From NCBI GenBank assembly GCA_050741915.1, contig JBOGEX010000077.1, positions 1-7,073 of the forward strand: a stretch of 7,073 bases of DNA, given 5' to 3'. Made by a program: the position numbers and the translations under genes. This document shows positions 1-6,131 of the stretch, piece by piece. The DNA comes from JACCTH01 sp050741915. Lineage in GTDB: Bacteria > Actinomycetota > Acidimicrobiia > Spongiisociales > ZC4RG35. Below the pieces are notes generated by a model. It was not told the DNA's origin, made no database searches, and saw nothing but the letters and a program-made list of their open reading frames with translations. Position 1 is the first letter of the stretch, and the number at the start of each line of letters is the position of its first letter.

Positions 1-1
1 C

Positions 2-595
2 GTCATAGTTACAAGGACTGACACGACGGTTGTCCAAACCGTTCCCCGTCGATCTTATCGCGAGCGGTTTGGTGGTATCGACACGCCTGCTGCTATTGGC
101 GGGCTGTTCGCTGCCATTGGGATGCTCTTGTTTATGGGCGGATTGGCCGCCGCCGGAGCGGGCGAGTTGCCCTTCCAGCTCGACCTCATCGATCAGGACG
201 GCAACATCACCGAAGCGATCGGATTCGCAGTCGCCGCCGGTGTGATCTTTGTCTCATTCCTCTTCGGAGGGTGGGTGGCGGGTCGTATGGCACGCTATGA
301 CGGGGCCATCAACGGAGTGGCAGTGGCGCTCTGGATGCTGGTGCTGGTTGTTCTCTTTACGGCCCTCGGCGTCTACTTCGGGGACCAGAACAACGCCCTC
401 AACTACCTGGAGCTGCCCAACTGGCTCACCCAGATCGACATGAATGAGCGGACTACGACCGGAATCATCGCTGCCATTGTCAGCGTGGTTCTCATCTTCC
501 TCGGAGCAGCCCTGGGCGGCAAGCTCGGCGAGAAGTACCACGAGCGAGCCGACGCTGCTCTGGTCCGTGACGAGCACACCGCTGTCGTTTCCTAA
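2..595 (+). CDS. Four-helix integral membrane protein, 5' end outside the window
   Basis: The frame is open from the first bases of the window and holds no usable start codon before ATG 122. That ATG would cut the first helix in half, so the real start must lie upstream of the window and the gene is partial. About 197 codons are visible. Four hydrophobic segments are clear: around TPAAIGGLFAAIGMLLFMGG, GFAVAAGVIFVSFLFGGWVAG, GVAVALWMLVLVVLFTALGV and TGIIAAIVSVVLIFLGAALGG. A Gly-rich GGxxAG turn follows helix 2 and GGKLGEKYHER closes the last helix. The C-terminal tail is charged and probably cytoplasmic. I cannot assign a function. The layout resembles uncharacterised actinobacterial membrane proteins found beside PRC-barrel genes, possibly of the TIGR04086/YrzE type, but that link is weak. 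The next two genes follow on the same strand with short gaps, so a shared transcript ending at the 1079-1112 hairpin is likely. Confidence 0.8.
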   Translation, partial: VIVTRTDTTVVQTVPRRSYRERFGGIDTPAAIGGLFAAIGMLLFMGGLAAAGAGELPFQLDLIDQDGNITEAIGFAVAAGVIFVSFLFGGWVAGRMARYDGAINGVAVALWMLVLVVLFTALGVYFGDQNNALNYLELPNWLTQIDMNERTTTGIIAAIVSVVLIFLGAALGGKLGEKYHERADAALVRDEHTAVVS

Positions 596-624
596 CGCAT
601 CTGGCAACGAAAGGAGCAAACCCG

Positions 625-684
625 ATGTACATTGGACTCGGAACACTGCTACTGATCATCATCATCATTCTCCTGGTCACCTGA
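625..684 (+). CDS. 19-residue hydrophobic microprotein
   Basis: A short frame reads MYIGLGTLLLIIIIILLVT and then TGA. It is preceded by AAGGAG at 611-616, a near-ideal Shine-Dalgarno 8 bases before the ATG and the best ribosome binding site in this part of the window. The peptide is almost entirely one hydrophobic segment with no charged residues, so it would sit in the membrane as a single helix or bind another membrane protein. It lies 29 bases after the four-helix membrane protein and 19 bases before the PRC-barrel gene, so it is probably translated from the same mRNA. Tiny membrane peptides with a similar MxxLGxGTLLLI-like pattern occur in bacteria, but I cannot name a family. The strong ribosome binding site is the main evidence that it is real. 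It could instead be a leader peptide for the PRC-barrel gene. Confidence 0.55.
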   Translation: MYIGLGTLLLIIIIILLVT

Positions 685-703
685 CCAAGGACGGGGGTTA
701 AAA

Positions 704-1054
704 ATGGATACCGAACTCTGGACCTATAGAAGTGACATGCTGGCCCAGTCGGAGAACATCTCTGGCTTCTCGGTGGAGGCCACCGACGGCGGCATCGGCC
801 AGATCGACCAGACGTCGCGCGAGACCGGCGCGGGCTTCATCGTCGTTGATACCGGACCGTGGATCTTTGGCAAGAAAGTCATGATTCCGGCCGGCGCCAT
901 TTCCGAGGTAGATCTCGACGACCAGCGTGTCTATCTGAGCCTCACCAAAGAGCAGGTGAAGAACTCACCGTTATTAGATGAGAACACTCCGATGGATGAC
1001 GACTACCGCCGGCAGCTTGGCACCTATTACGAGTCGATCTATCCGCCTCGGTAA
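704..1054 (+). CDS. PRC-barrel domain protein
   Basis: This 116-residue soluble protein has the look of a PRC-barrel domain. An N-terminal SENISGFSVEATDGGIGQID strand-turn-strand is followed by GFIVVDTGPWIFGKKVMIPAGAIS and by DLDDQRVYLSLTKEQVKNSP. The phrase 'GKKVMIPAGAI...D.....V.L.LTKEQVKNSP' is typical of this family. The domain covers roughly residues 17-95, and an acidic/Tyr-rich tail ends YYESIYPPR. PRC-barrel proteins are small beta-barrels used in RNA processing and photosynthetic reaction centres. The stand-alone actinobacterial ones are mostly uncharacterised and often linked to stress or envelope. ATG 704 is chosen because it gives the usual N-terminus; the Shine-Dalgarno is only a G-run at 693-697. 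It is the last gene before the hairpin terminator at 1079. The domain is clear, but the cellular role is not known. Confidence 0.85.
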   Translation: MDTELWTYRSDMLAQSENISGFSVEATDGGIGQIDQTSRETGAGFIVVDTGPWIFGKKVMIPAGAISEVDLDDQRVYLSLTKEQVKNSPLLDENTPMDDDYRRQLGTYYESIYPPR

Positions 1055-1078
1055 CGGTTCGTCCGCTCAGAGCATGGA

Positions 1079-1112
1079 AGAACGGGCCCACCACGGGCCC
1101 GTTCTCTTATTT
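1079..1112. terminator. Bidirectional intrinsic terminator
   Basis: AGAACGGGCCC at 1079-1089 pairs perfectly with GGGCCCGTTCT at 1095-1105, an 11-bp GC-rich stem with a 5-base ACCAC loop. TCTTATTT follows on the + strand (1105-1112), so it would terminate the PRC-barrel transcript 25 bases after its stop. On the - strand the hairpin lies immediately after the TAA (1107-1109) of the 55-residue membrane protein. The 3' flank there is CCATGCTCT, which is not T-rich, so termination in that direction would be weaker. Confidence 0.85.
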
Positions 1113-1274
1113 ACGGGTGAAGAGATACACAGCCGCGGCGATGCAGCCAAGACCGATCACCGCCCAGGTCGGCTGATCCGTCATGAAACTGCCGGGAATC
1201 AAACCGATCCCCTGGCCAAAGAAGACCGCGCCGACCACTGCGAGGAGGATGGCGGCGAGGCGGGTTGTTGACAT
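1107..1274 (-). CDS. 55-residue two-helix membrane protein
   Basis: The - strand frame from ATG (1274-1272) to TAA (1109-1107) encodes a protein starting MSTTRLAAILLAVVGAVFFG and ending IAAAVYLFTRK. It has two hydrophobic segments, about residues 5-27 and 37-52. They are joined by the turn IPGSFMTDQPTW, and a short basic tail ends the protein. This pattern is common among very small actinobacterial membrane proteins: helix 1 ending GQGIGLI, then 'GSFMT.QP.WAVIG', then helix 2 and a basic end. Two helices with little outside them suggest a membrane subunit or modulator, but no function can be given. A weak AGGA lies about 9-12 bases before the start. The gene is divergent from the citrate synthase gene, with 27 bases between starts, and convergent with the PRC-barrel gene, sharing its terminator. 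Confidence 0.75.
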   Translation of the reverse strand: MSTTRLAAILLAVVGAVFFGQGIGLIPGSFMTDQPTWAVIGLGCIAAAVYLFTRK

Positions 1275-1294
1275 CGAGGTCGGTCCTATACGAT
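1268..1294 (+). promoter_or_regulatory. Putative promoter of the citrate synthase gene (leaderless)
   Basis: A perfect TTGACA at 1268-1273 and a TACGAT (TAnnAT-like) at 1289-1294 are separated by 15 bases. The spacer is slightly short. Transcription would start near 1301-1302, exactly at the GTG start of the citrate synthase frame, which has no Shine-Dalgarno upstream. This fits the leaderless mRNAs that are frequent in actinobacteria. The TTGACA also encodes the first codons of the divergent 55-residue gene, so it could be coincidence. Confidence 0.4.
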
Positions 1295-1301
1295 TCGATT
1301 G

Positions 1302-2438
1302 GTGACCGAAGGTACCTATCGACCGGGGCTAGAAGGCGTTGTCGCCGCCGAAACGAGCCTCAGCCTGGTCGACGGACAGAACGGTCGGCTGATCATCGCC
1401 GGATTTCCTCTTGAAGACATCGCGGCGAACGCCAGCTTCGAAGAGATCTGCTACCTGCTTTGGCAAGGATCCCCGCCCGACCGTGCCTTCCTCGACGAGT
1501 TCAAATCTTCGATGGCGGCTTTCCGGGTCTTGCCGTCGGCAACCCATGCGCTGCTCGAGCAAGCCGCTCATCATCAGGCCCCGCCGATGGACGCCCTGCG
1601 GATGGCAGCGGCCACCTTCGACATCGACCTCGGCGACGTCGACGATTTCACCAGGGCCAAGGCCATCGCCGCCCGGGTTCCGCCGACGGTCGCCACCTAC
1701 TGGCGATACCTGAATGGGCAGGAGCCCATCCCTCCCAGCCCCACGCTCGGGCGGAGCGCTAACTATCTCTACATGCTGACCGGTTCCGAGCCCGGTCCCG
1801 CGACCGTGCGCGGACTGGAGACCTACCTCAACACTGTGGCCGACCACGGGCTCAACGCCTCCACCTTCGCCGCCCGGGTCATCATCGCCACGAAGTCCGA
1901 CATGGTGTCCGCCGTCACCGGAGCGATTGGCGCCCTCAAGGGACCGCTCCATGGAGGGGCGCCGGGGCCGGCACTCGACATGGTTTTCGAGATTGGAACC
2001 GCCGATCGGGCGGAGGAGGTGATCCGTCAAAAGCTCGAGAACGACGAGCGGCTCATGGGATTCGGCCACCGCGTCTACAAGGTACGCGACCCTCGGGCCG
2101 ATGTCCTCGCCGCCGCCGCCGAGAAGATGTTCGAGAGCGAAGGCGACCTGGCGCTCTATGACCTCGCCAAGTCGGTCGAGGACACTGCTCTCAAGTTGCT
2201 CGAGGAATACAAACCCGGCCGCAACCTCAAGACCAACGTCGAGTTCTTCACTGCACTTCTGCTTCACGGCATCGGTCTCGAGATTCCGCTCTTCACTCCG
2301 ACGTTCGCCGCAGGGCGGGTTGCGGGGTGGATCGGCCATTGTCTTGAGCAGCAGCGCACGGGCCGCTTGATTCGCCCCGAGTCGAACTATGTGGGACCGT
2401 CCGGTCAACGCTGGATTCCAGTCGACGAGCGTCCCTAG
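1302..2438 (+). CDS. Citrate synthase family protein (citrate / 2-methylcitrate synthase)
   Basis: The family condenses acetyl-CoA with oxaloacetate to citrate (TCA cycle entry) or propionyl-CoA to 2-methylcitrate. Counting from GTG 1302 (378 residues), the family landmarks are in order. They are DHGLNASTF (His182), GPLHGGAPGPALDM (catalytic His217), the signature GFGHRVYKVRDPRAD (His256), NVEFFTALLL, LFTPTFAAGRVAGWIGHCLEQ, and the C-terminal RLIRPESNYVGP with its CoA/substrate-binding Arg residues. The length matches the 370-380 residue bacterial citrate/methylcitrate synthases rather than the longer Gram-negative type. At the catalytic Asp position (NVDFY/F in many members) this protein has Glu314. 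TTG 1299 is an adjacent alternative start. I prefer GTG 1302 because no ribosome binding site is present and a promoter would place the 5' end there. The TrpB2-like gene follows after 41 bases, probably as one operon. Sequence alone cannot separate citrate from methylcitrate specificity, and no other prp gene is nearby. Confidence 0.93.
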   Translation: MTEGTYRPGLEGVVAAETSLSLVDGQNGRLIIAGFPLEDIAANASFEEICYLLWQGSPPDRAFLDEFKSSMAAFRVLPSATHALLEQAAHHQAPPMDALRMAAATFDIDLGDVDDFTRAKAIAARVPPTVATYWRYLNGQEPIPPSPTLGRSANYLYMLTGSEPGPATVRGLETYLNTVADHGLNASTFAARVIIATKSDMVSAVTGAIGALKGPLHGGAPGPALDMVFEIGTADRAEEVIRQKLENDERLMGFGHRVYKVRDPRADVLAAAAEKMFESEGDLALYDLAKSVEDTALKLLEEYKPGRNLKTNVEFFTALLLHGIGLEIPLFTPTFAAGRVAGWIGHCLEQQRTGRLIRPESNYVGPSGQRWIPVDERP

Positions 2439-2479
2439 GGCGGGCTAGGTTCGGGGGTTCGAAAGAGAAAGGCTGAGAA

Positions 2480-3841
2480 ATGGCGGAGCTGACCAAGGTC
2501 CTCCTCGACGAGTCCCAGATTCCCGAGGCTTGGTACAACATCCAGCCCGATCTCCCCGAGCCGGCCCCACCCGTCCTCCACCCTGGCACCCGCCAGCCGG
2601 TTGGACCCGACGACCTTGCTCCTCTGTTTCCAATGGCGTTGATCGGCCAGGAGGTGAGCCAGGATCGATATGTTGACATTCCCGGGGCGGTGCTCGATAT
2701 CTACCGCATGTGGAGGCCGACGCCCCTCTATCGAGCCCGCCGTTTGGAGAAGGCGCTCGATACCCCGGCGCGGATCTACTTCAAGTACGAGGGCGTGAGC
2801 CCGGTGGGCTCGCACAAGCCCAACACCGCGGTCCCGCAGGCGTACTACAACGCCCAGGAGGGGACGAAGAAACTCACCACCGAAACGGGGGCTGGCCAAT
2901 GGGGAAGCGCGCTCGCCTTCGCCTGTGCGCAGTTCGGGCTCGACTGCGAGGTGTGGCAGGTGGCGATCTCTTTCCAGCAGAAGCCCTATCGACGGACCCT
3001 GATGGAGATCTTCGGGGCGACCGTGCATTCGAGTCCCTCTGATCTGACCAACGCTGGTCGCACCATCAGGTCGCAAGATCCGGACTCACCCGGAAGTCTC
3101 GGCATCGCCATCTCCGAAGCGGTGGAGGCCGCGGCCGGGGATTCAAACACCAAGTACTCACTGGGGAGCGTGCTCAACCATGTACTGATGCATCAGACCG
3201 TGATCGGCGAGGAGTCCCTTTTGCAACTGGCGAAAATCGACGAGAAGCCCGACCTGCTGGTGGGCTGCACGGGAGGCGGCTCCAATTTTGGCGGCCTCTC
3301 CTTCCCGTTCATTCGCGAGAAGCTGGCCGGGAAGATGTCGCCGACGATTCGCTGCGTCGAGCCGACCGCCTCGCCGTCGCTGACCAAGGGTGTTTATGCG
3401 TACGACTTCGGCGACACCATCGGGATGACTCCCTTGGTGAAGATGCACACCCTCGGCCACGATTTCGTTCCCAGCCCCATCCACGCCGGTGGTTTGCGTT
3501 ATCACGGGATGGCGCCGCTGGTGTCACATCTGAAAGAGTTGGGTTTGGTCGAGGCCGAAGCGATTGGACAGGTGGAGTGCTTCGAACGGGCAGTACAATT
3601 CACCAAGGCCGAGGGAATAATTCCTGCTCCCGAGCCCTCTCACGCCATCGCCGCCGCAGTGCGAGAGGCACTGGCGGCCAAGGCGACTGGGGAAGAGAGG
3701 GTGATCCTCACTGCCCTCTGTGGACATGGCCACTTCGATATGGGCGCCTACCGCGCGTTCCTCGACGGTGCCCTCGAAGACTTCGAGTATCCGGAGGAGG
3801 CGGTGCGCCAGGCGATGGAGCGGATCCCGGTCGTCAGCTAG
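2480..3841 (+). CDS. trpB2: TrpB-like PLP enzyme (TrpB2 type tryptophan synthase beta chain)
   Basis: This 453-residue, fold-type II PLP enzyme belongs to the TrpB2 group, which joins indole and L-serine to tryptophan without needing the usual TrpA partner surface. Visible landmarks are the N-terminal extension with WYNIQPDLPEPAPPVLHPGT (a TrpB2 hallmark), RPTPLYRARRLEK (79-91) and GSHKPNTA (110-117) with PLP Lys113, where TrpB1 has HKINN. Also present are TTETGAGQWG with catalytic Glu135, the phosphate-binding loop GCTGGGSNFGG (262-272), EGIIPAPEPSHA (378-389) and LCGHGHFDM near the end. The length of about 450 residues suits TrpB2; TrpB1 is near 400. AAAGG at 2468-2472, seven bases before the ATG, is a good Shine-Dalgarno. 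No trpA is in the window. Upstream is citrate synthase, probably in the same transcript. Downstream the gene meets the kynureninase-like gene head-on, and the two stop codons overlap within CTAG. The natural substrate of TrpB2 enzymes is not always indole from TrpA, so a salvage or serine-related role is possible. Confidence 0.93.
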   Translation: MAELTKVLLDESQIPEAWYNIQPDLPEPAPPVLHPGTRQPVGPDDLAPLFPMALIGQEVSQDRYVDIPGAVLDIYRMWRPTPLYRARRLEKALDTPARIYFKYEGVSPVGSHKPNTAVPQAYYNAQEGTKKLTTETGAGQWGSALAFACAQFGLDCEVWQVAISFQQKPYRRTLMEIFGATVHSSPSDLTNAGRTIRSQDPDSPGSLGIAISEAVEAAAGDSNTKYSLGSVLNHVLMHQTVIGEESLLQLAKIDEKPDLLVGCTGGGSNFGGLSFPFIREKLAGKMSPTIRCVEPTASPSLTKGVYAYDFGDTIGMTPLVKMHTLGHDFVPSPIHAGGLRYHGMAPLVSHLKELGLVEAEAIGQVECFERAVQFTKAEGIIPAPEPSHAIAAAVREALAAKATGEERVILTALCGHGHFDMGAYRAFLDGALEDFEYPEEAVRQAMERIPVVS

Positions 3842-4950
3842 AGGAGCGCGAGGAGACGGGAGACGTCCTCGGACCGGTGGTAGATACCGAACCCAATTCG
3901 GAGTCGGTCGCTCCGGTAATCGGTGATGGCTCCTTGCTGGTGAAGGCTCTGATAACGACTCTTGGCATCGGGCCGCCGAAATGTGAGAAAACTCCCTCTG
4001 GCGAATTCGGACGGGGGCAGAAGCTCGCCTAAGTCGGGGGCGGCGGCGAGGAACTCTTGCTGCAGGGCGTGGACATGCCGGTGGATGACGGTGGGAGTGA
4101 TGGCGTTGGCTTCGAGCATCCCCAACACCGCCTCGAGCCGATAGAGACCCGAGCCATCCTGGGTCGCTCCCCAGAAGCGGTCACCGCCCGGTCCGTAGGA
4201 GACTTCGTCGACCCGATCGGAAAGGGCTTCGAAGCCGGCATACCATCCGGTGTCGACCGGTCGCTCGGCCACAGCGGGCGGGCAATGCATGAACGCCGCC
4301 CCTTCGCCCGCCATGGCGTACTTATAACCACCGGCGACGAAAAAGACCCGATCAGCGACAGACGAGAGGTCGACCGATCTGGCCATGAAGGCGTGGTAGC
4401 CGTCGATGATGACAGTCGGCTCCGGTGGGAAGCTGGCGACAAGATCTTCGAATGAGGGGACGACGAAACCGGAATCGAAGAAGACCTGACTGAGGTAGAT
4501 GAGGTCGGCTTTCTCGGTCTGCTCGACGAAGCGGTCGGCGAAGGTGGCGAAGGGCTCCGTTTCGACCCTGGTCACCTTCGCCCACCCGGCCTCCTCCCAG
4601 CGTCGCACCTGCCGGTCGAAGGAGTGGAACTCGGAGCTGGTGGTAACGACCTCGACCGGGATGGTCAGGGTCGAGAACACCCGCTTGACCAGTTCATGGG
4701 TGTTGGGGGCGAAAGCGATCGTGTGTCCGTCCCCTAGGTTGAGCGAGCGCCCGAGTCTTGTCCGCAGTCGCGGGAGGAAGTCACCGAAGAACTGCTCCCA
4801 CTTGTCGTCCATCGCCCGGGCGGATTCCTCCCACCAGCGTTGATGAGCGTCGTAGGTGATGTCGGGCCAGGGGTGGTGGCTGTGAGCGGCGAAGTGCAGC
4901 CTGGCGGGGTCGGCGTCGAGAAACCGGCTGAAGAGGTGGCGGTAGCTCAC
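3838..4950 (-). CDS. Kynureninase-like class V aminotransferase-fold PLP enzyme
   Basis: This 370-residue fold-type I PLP enzyme most likely cleaves kynurenine to anthranilate and alanine. Landmarks are VIIDGYHAFMA with Asp183 (cofactor ring nitrogen) and His186, and FFVAGGYKYAMAGEGAAFMH with the Schiff-base Lys210. A Trp/Gly loop follows (DTGWYAGFEAL), and the C-terminal RLRIGFGIYH carries an Arg that should bind the substrate carboxylate. It differs from textbook kynureninases. The N-terminal segment reads LHFAAHSHHPWPD instead of the usual NGNSLG-type motif, and the phosphate-binding loop reads FAPNTHELV. It is also shorter than the usual 400-420 residues. I recall proteobacterial proteins with this same AAHSHHxWPD pattern annotated as kynureninase or class V aminotransferase. 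The GTG start overlaps the dioxygenase TGA in GTGA, so translation is probably coupled, which is the best argument for a kynurenine-pathway role. The exact substrate remains inferred. Confidence 0.85.
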   Translation of the reverse strand: MSYRHLFSRFLDADPARLHFAAHSHHPWPDITYDAHQRWWEESARAMDDKWEQFFGDFLPRLRTRLGRSLNLGDGHTIAFAPNTHELVKRVFSTLTIPVEVVTTSSEFHSFDRQVRRWEEAGWAKVTRVETEPFATFADRFVEQTEKADLIYLSQVFFDSGFVVPSFEDLVASFPPEPTVIIDGYHAFMARSVDLSSVADRVFFVAGGYKYAMAGEGAAFMHCPPAVAERPVDTGWYAGFEALSDRVDEVSYGPGGDRFWGATQDGSGLYRLEAVLGMLEANAITPTVIHRHVHALQQEFLAAAPDLGELLPPSEFARGSFLTFRRPDAKSRYQSLHQQGAITDYRSDRLRIGFGIYHRSEDVSRLLALL

Positions 4951-6041
4951 GCTTCGTCTTCGAAGCGAAATCGCATCCGCCTCTCTACCTCCGGTGGAAG
5001 TTCGGGCAGGGCGGAGCGAGGAATCATGAAGGTCGCCAGCTGCACCAGGTCCGAGAAGACCCGGCTCTTCTCAGCCGAACGGGTGAGAAAGGCGGCGCCG
5101 GCCGACCCGCCGGTCCCAACCCTCCGGCCGATCATCCTCACGGCCATCAAAGCGTGGCGGTAGCGCCAGGCCGTGAATCCCTGGTCAATGTCGACCAGGA
5201 GGGTGAGAAGGCGGAAGGGCTCCTGGAGGGCGGGCTCGTGGCGGTAGAGGTTGATGAAGAGCGCCGCTTGGAATGCCAGGAAGGAGAGCCGGCGTTCACC
5301 GGTGGCTAGCAGGCGCTCGTGGCGGTCGGGGTCGAAGATCGCCTCGAAGAGGTCGAAGGTGTGGTCGAAGGATTTGAGCTGCTCACCTCGCTCGGGCTCG
5401 GTGAGGTTGGGGTTCTTCTCGACGACTGCCCGGTCGTGGTCGAGAACGGCGTGGACCGCCTCTCGGTACTGATCCCAGAAGACGAAGTCTCCTTGTTCGA
5501 GGAAGGGAGTGCGCGTGAGCCATCCGTCGACGAGTTCGAACAGGCTTGGCTCCTTTTCGGAGGCCTCCACCCGGGCTCGATCTTCATGGCTGAGGGCAGT
5601 GGTGTATGGCGACCCGGCGAGACGGACGCGGTCCTCGGGGCGGACCCCGAGGCGGTTTTCGATCAGCCGAAATTGGGCGCTCTGGAAGCCCGAAGCAGGG
5701 ATGAGGTAGTTCCGGAACTCAAGAAAGTCGAGCGGAGTCATTGTCTCGAGGACATCGATCTGGCCGATGAGCAACTTTTGAATCTCGGTGATGCGGTCGA
5801 GATGGGCGACGATTCGCAACATCTCGCTTTCGTCGATAGGTGGTTGAGCGAAAAGGTCGGAGATCTCCGCTAGTTCCCAGAGGATCTGCTTGAACCAGAG
5901 CTCGTATGCTTGGTGGACGATGATGAAGAGCATCTCGTCATGCACCGGCTCCCCCTCCTTGGCCGACTCCAAGGTCTGGGACGAGAGGAGGCGGTCGAGC
6001 TGGAGGTAGTCGGCGTAGTAGAGCGGCTCCACGTCACCCAT
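4947..6041 (-). CDS. kynA: Tryptophan 2,3-dioxygenase (long form)
   Basis: This heme dioxygenase opens the indole ring of L-tryptophan to N-formylkynurenine, the first step of the kynurenine pathway. Counting from ATG 6041 (364 residues), landmarks are YYADYLQLDRLLSSQ (8-22), HDEMLFIIVHQAYELWFKQI (34-53) with distal His43, and SGFQSAQFRLIENRLG with substrate-binding Arg125. Also present are GERRLSFLAFQAALFINLYR (248-267), AWRYRHALMAVRMIG with axial heme ligand His296, the GTGGSAG loop (309-315) and DLVQLATFMIPRSALPEL. Well-studied bacterial TDOs are about 280-300 residues. The extra region here (about 140-245) and the GERRLS motif look like the animal form. The frame is open far upstream across the opposing gene, but homology begins at this ATG, so I reject the longer start. 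No Shine-Dalgarno is evident. A 20-bp inverted repeat begins at the A of the ATG. The kynureninase-like gene follows with a 4-base overlap. Arylformamidase (kynB) is absent from the window. Confidence 0.95.
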   Translation of the reverse strand: MGDVEPLYYADYLQLDRLLSSQTLESAKEGEPVHDEMLFIIVHQAYELWFKQILWELAEISDLFAQPPIDESEMLRIVAHLDRITEIQKLLIGQIDVLETMTPLDFLEFRNYLIPASGFQSAQFRLIENRLGVRPEDRVRLAGSPYTTALSHEDRARVEASEKEPSLFELVDGWLTRTPFLEQGDFVFWDQYREAVHAVLDHDRAVVEKNPNLTEPERGEQLKSFDHTFDLFEAIFDPDRHERLLATGERRLSFLAFQAALFINLYRHEPALQEPFRLLTLLVDIDQGFTAWRYRHALMAVRMIGRRVGTGGSAGAAFLTRSAEKSRVFSDLVQLATFMIPRSALPELPPEVERRMRFRFEDEA

Positions 6042-6088
6042 TCTTGCGTAAATCTCGCTAAATATACGTAGCGAGATGTACGCAAGAA
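6041..6088. repeat. Long imperfect palindrome upstream of the dioxygenase gene
   Basis: Bases 6041-6060 pair with 6069-6088: a 20-bp stem with one mismatch (A6051 against G6078) around the 8-base loop AATATACG. The core GCGTAAATCTCGCTA (6046-6060) and TACGTAGCGAGAT (6065-6077) recur at 7037-7073, at a constant offset of 991 bases. No T-run follows the stem, so it is not a typical terminator. It lies between the divergent dioxygenase and AbiEi-like genes, and its left edge touches the dioxygenase start codon. It may be an operator, a structured 5' leader, or a copy of a dispersed palindromic repeat. Within it, TATATT on the - strand (6066-6061) could act as a -10 element, but I see no convincing -35. 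Bases 6089-6131 up to the next gene show nothing else. Confidence 0.85.
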
Positions 6089-6131
6089 GGAAGGGGTAGA
6101 CCGGGCGTCTCGTGCGCGATATCACGGACAG

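Noticed and set aside
122..595. ATG 122 as the start of the first membrane protein
   Set aside because: It would remove half of the first helix. The frame is open to the window edge and the upstream residues (RFGGIDTPAAIGGLF) look like true protein.
674..687. Small inverted repeat TGGTCA-CC-TGACCA
   Set aside because: A two-base loop and a 6-bp stem without a T-run. It is too weak for a terminator and easily explained by chance over the end of the 19-residue frame.
1329..2408. A 359-residue open frame on the - strand
   Set aside because: It is an antisense shadow of the citrate synthase gene, low in complexity and with no recognisable motif.
2432..2479. Possible terminator between citrate synthase and the TrpB2-like gene
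   Set aside because: Only a short CCCTAGGG palindrome is present, with no stable hairpin and T-run. The 41-base gap fits an operon.
2435..3076. A 213-residue open frame on the - strand
   Set aside because: It is an antisense shadow of the TrpB2-like gene, rich in Arg, Gly and Pro, with no family features.
5319..5873. A 184-residue open frame on the + strand
   Set aside because: It is antisense to the dioxygenase gene, whose motifs are unambiguous over the same bases.
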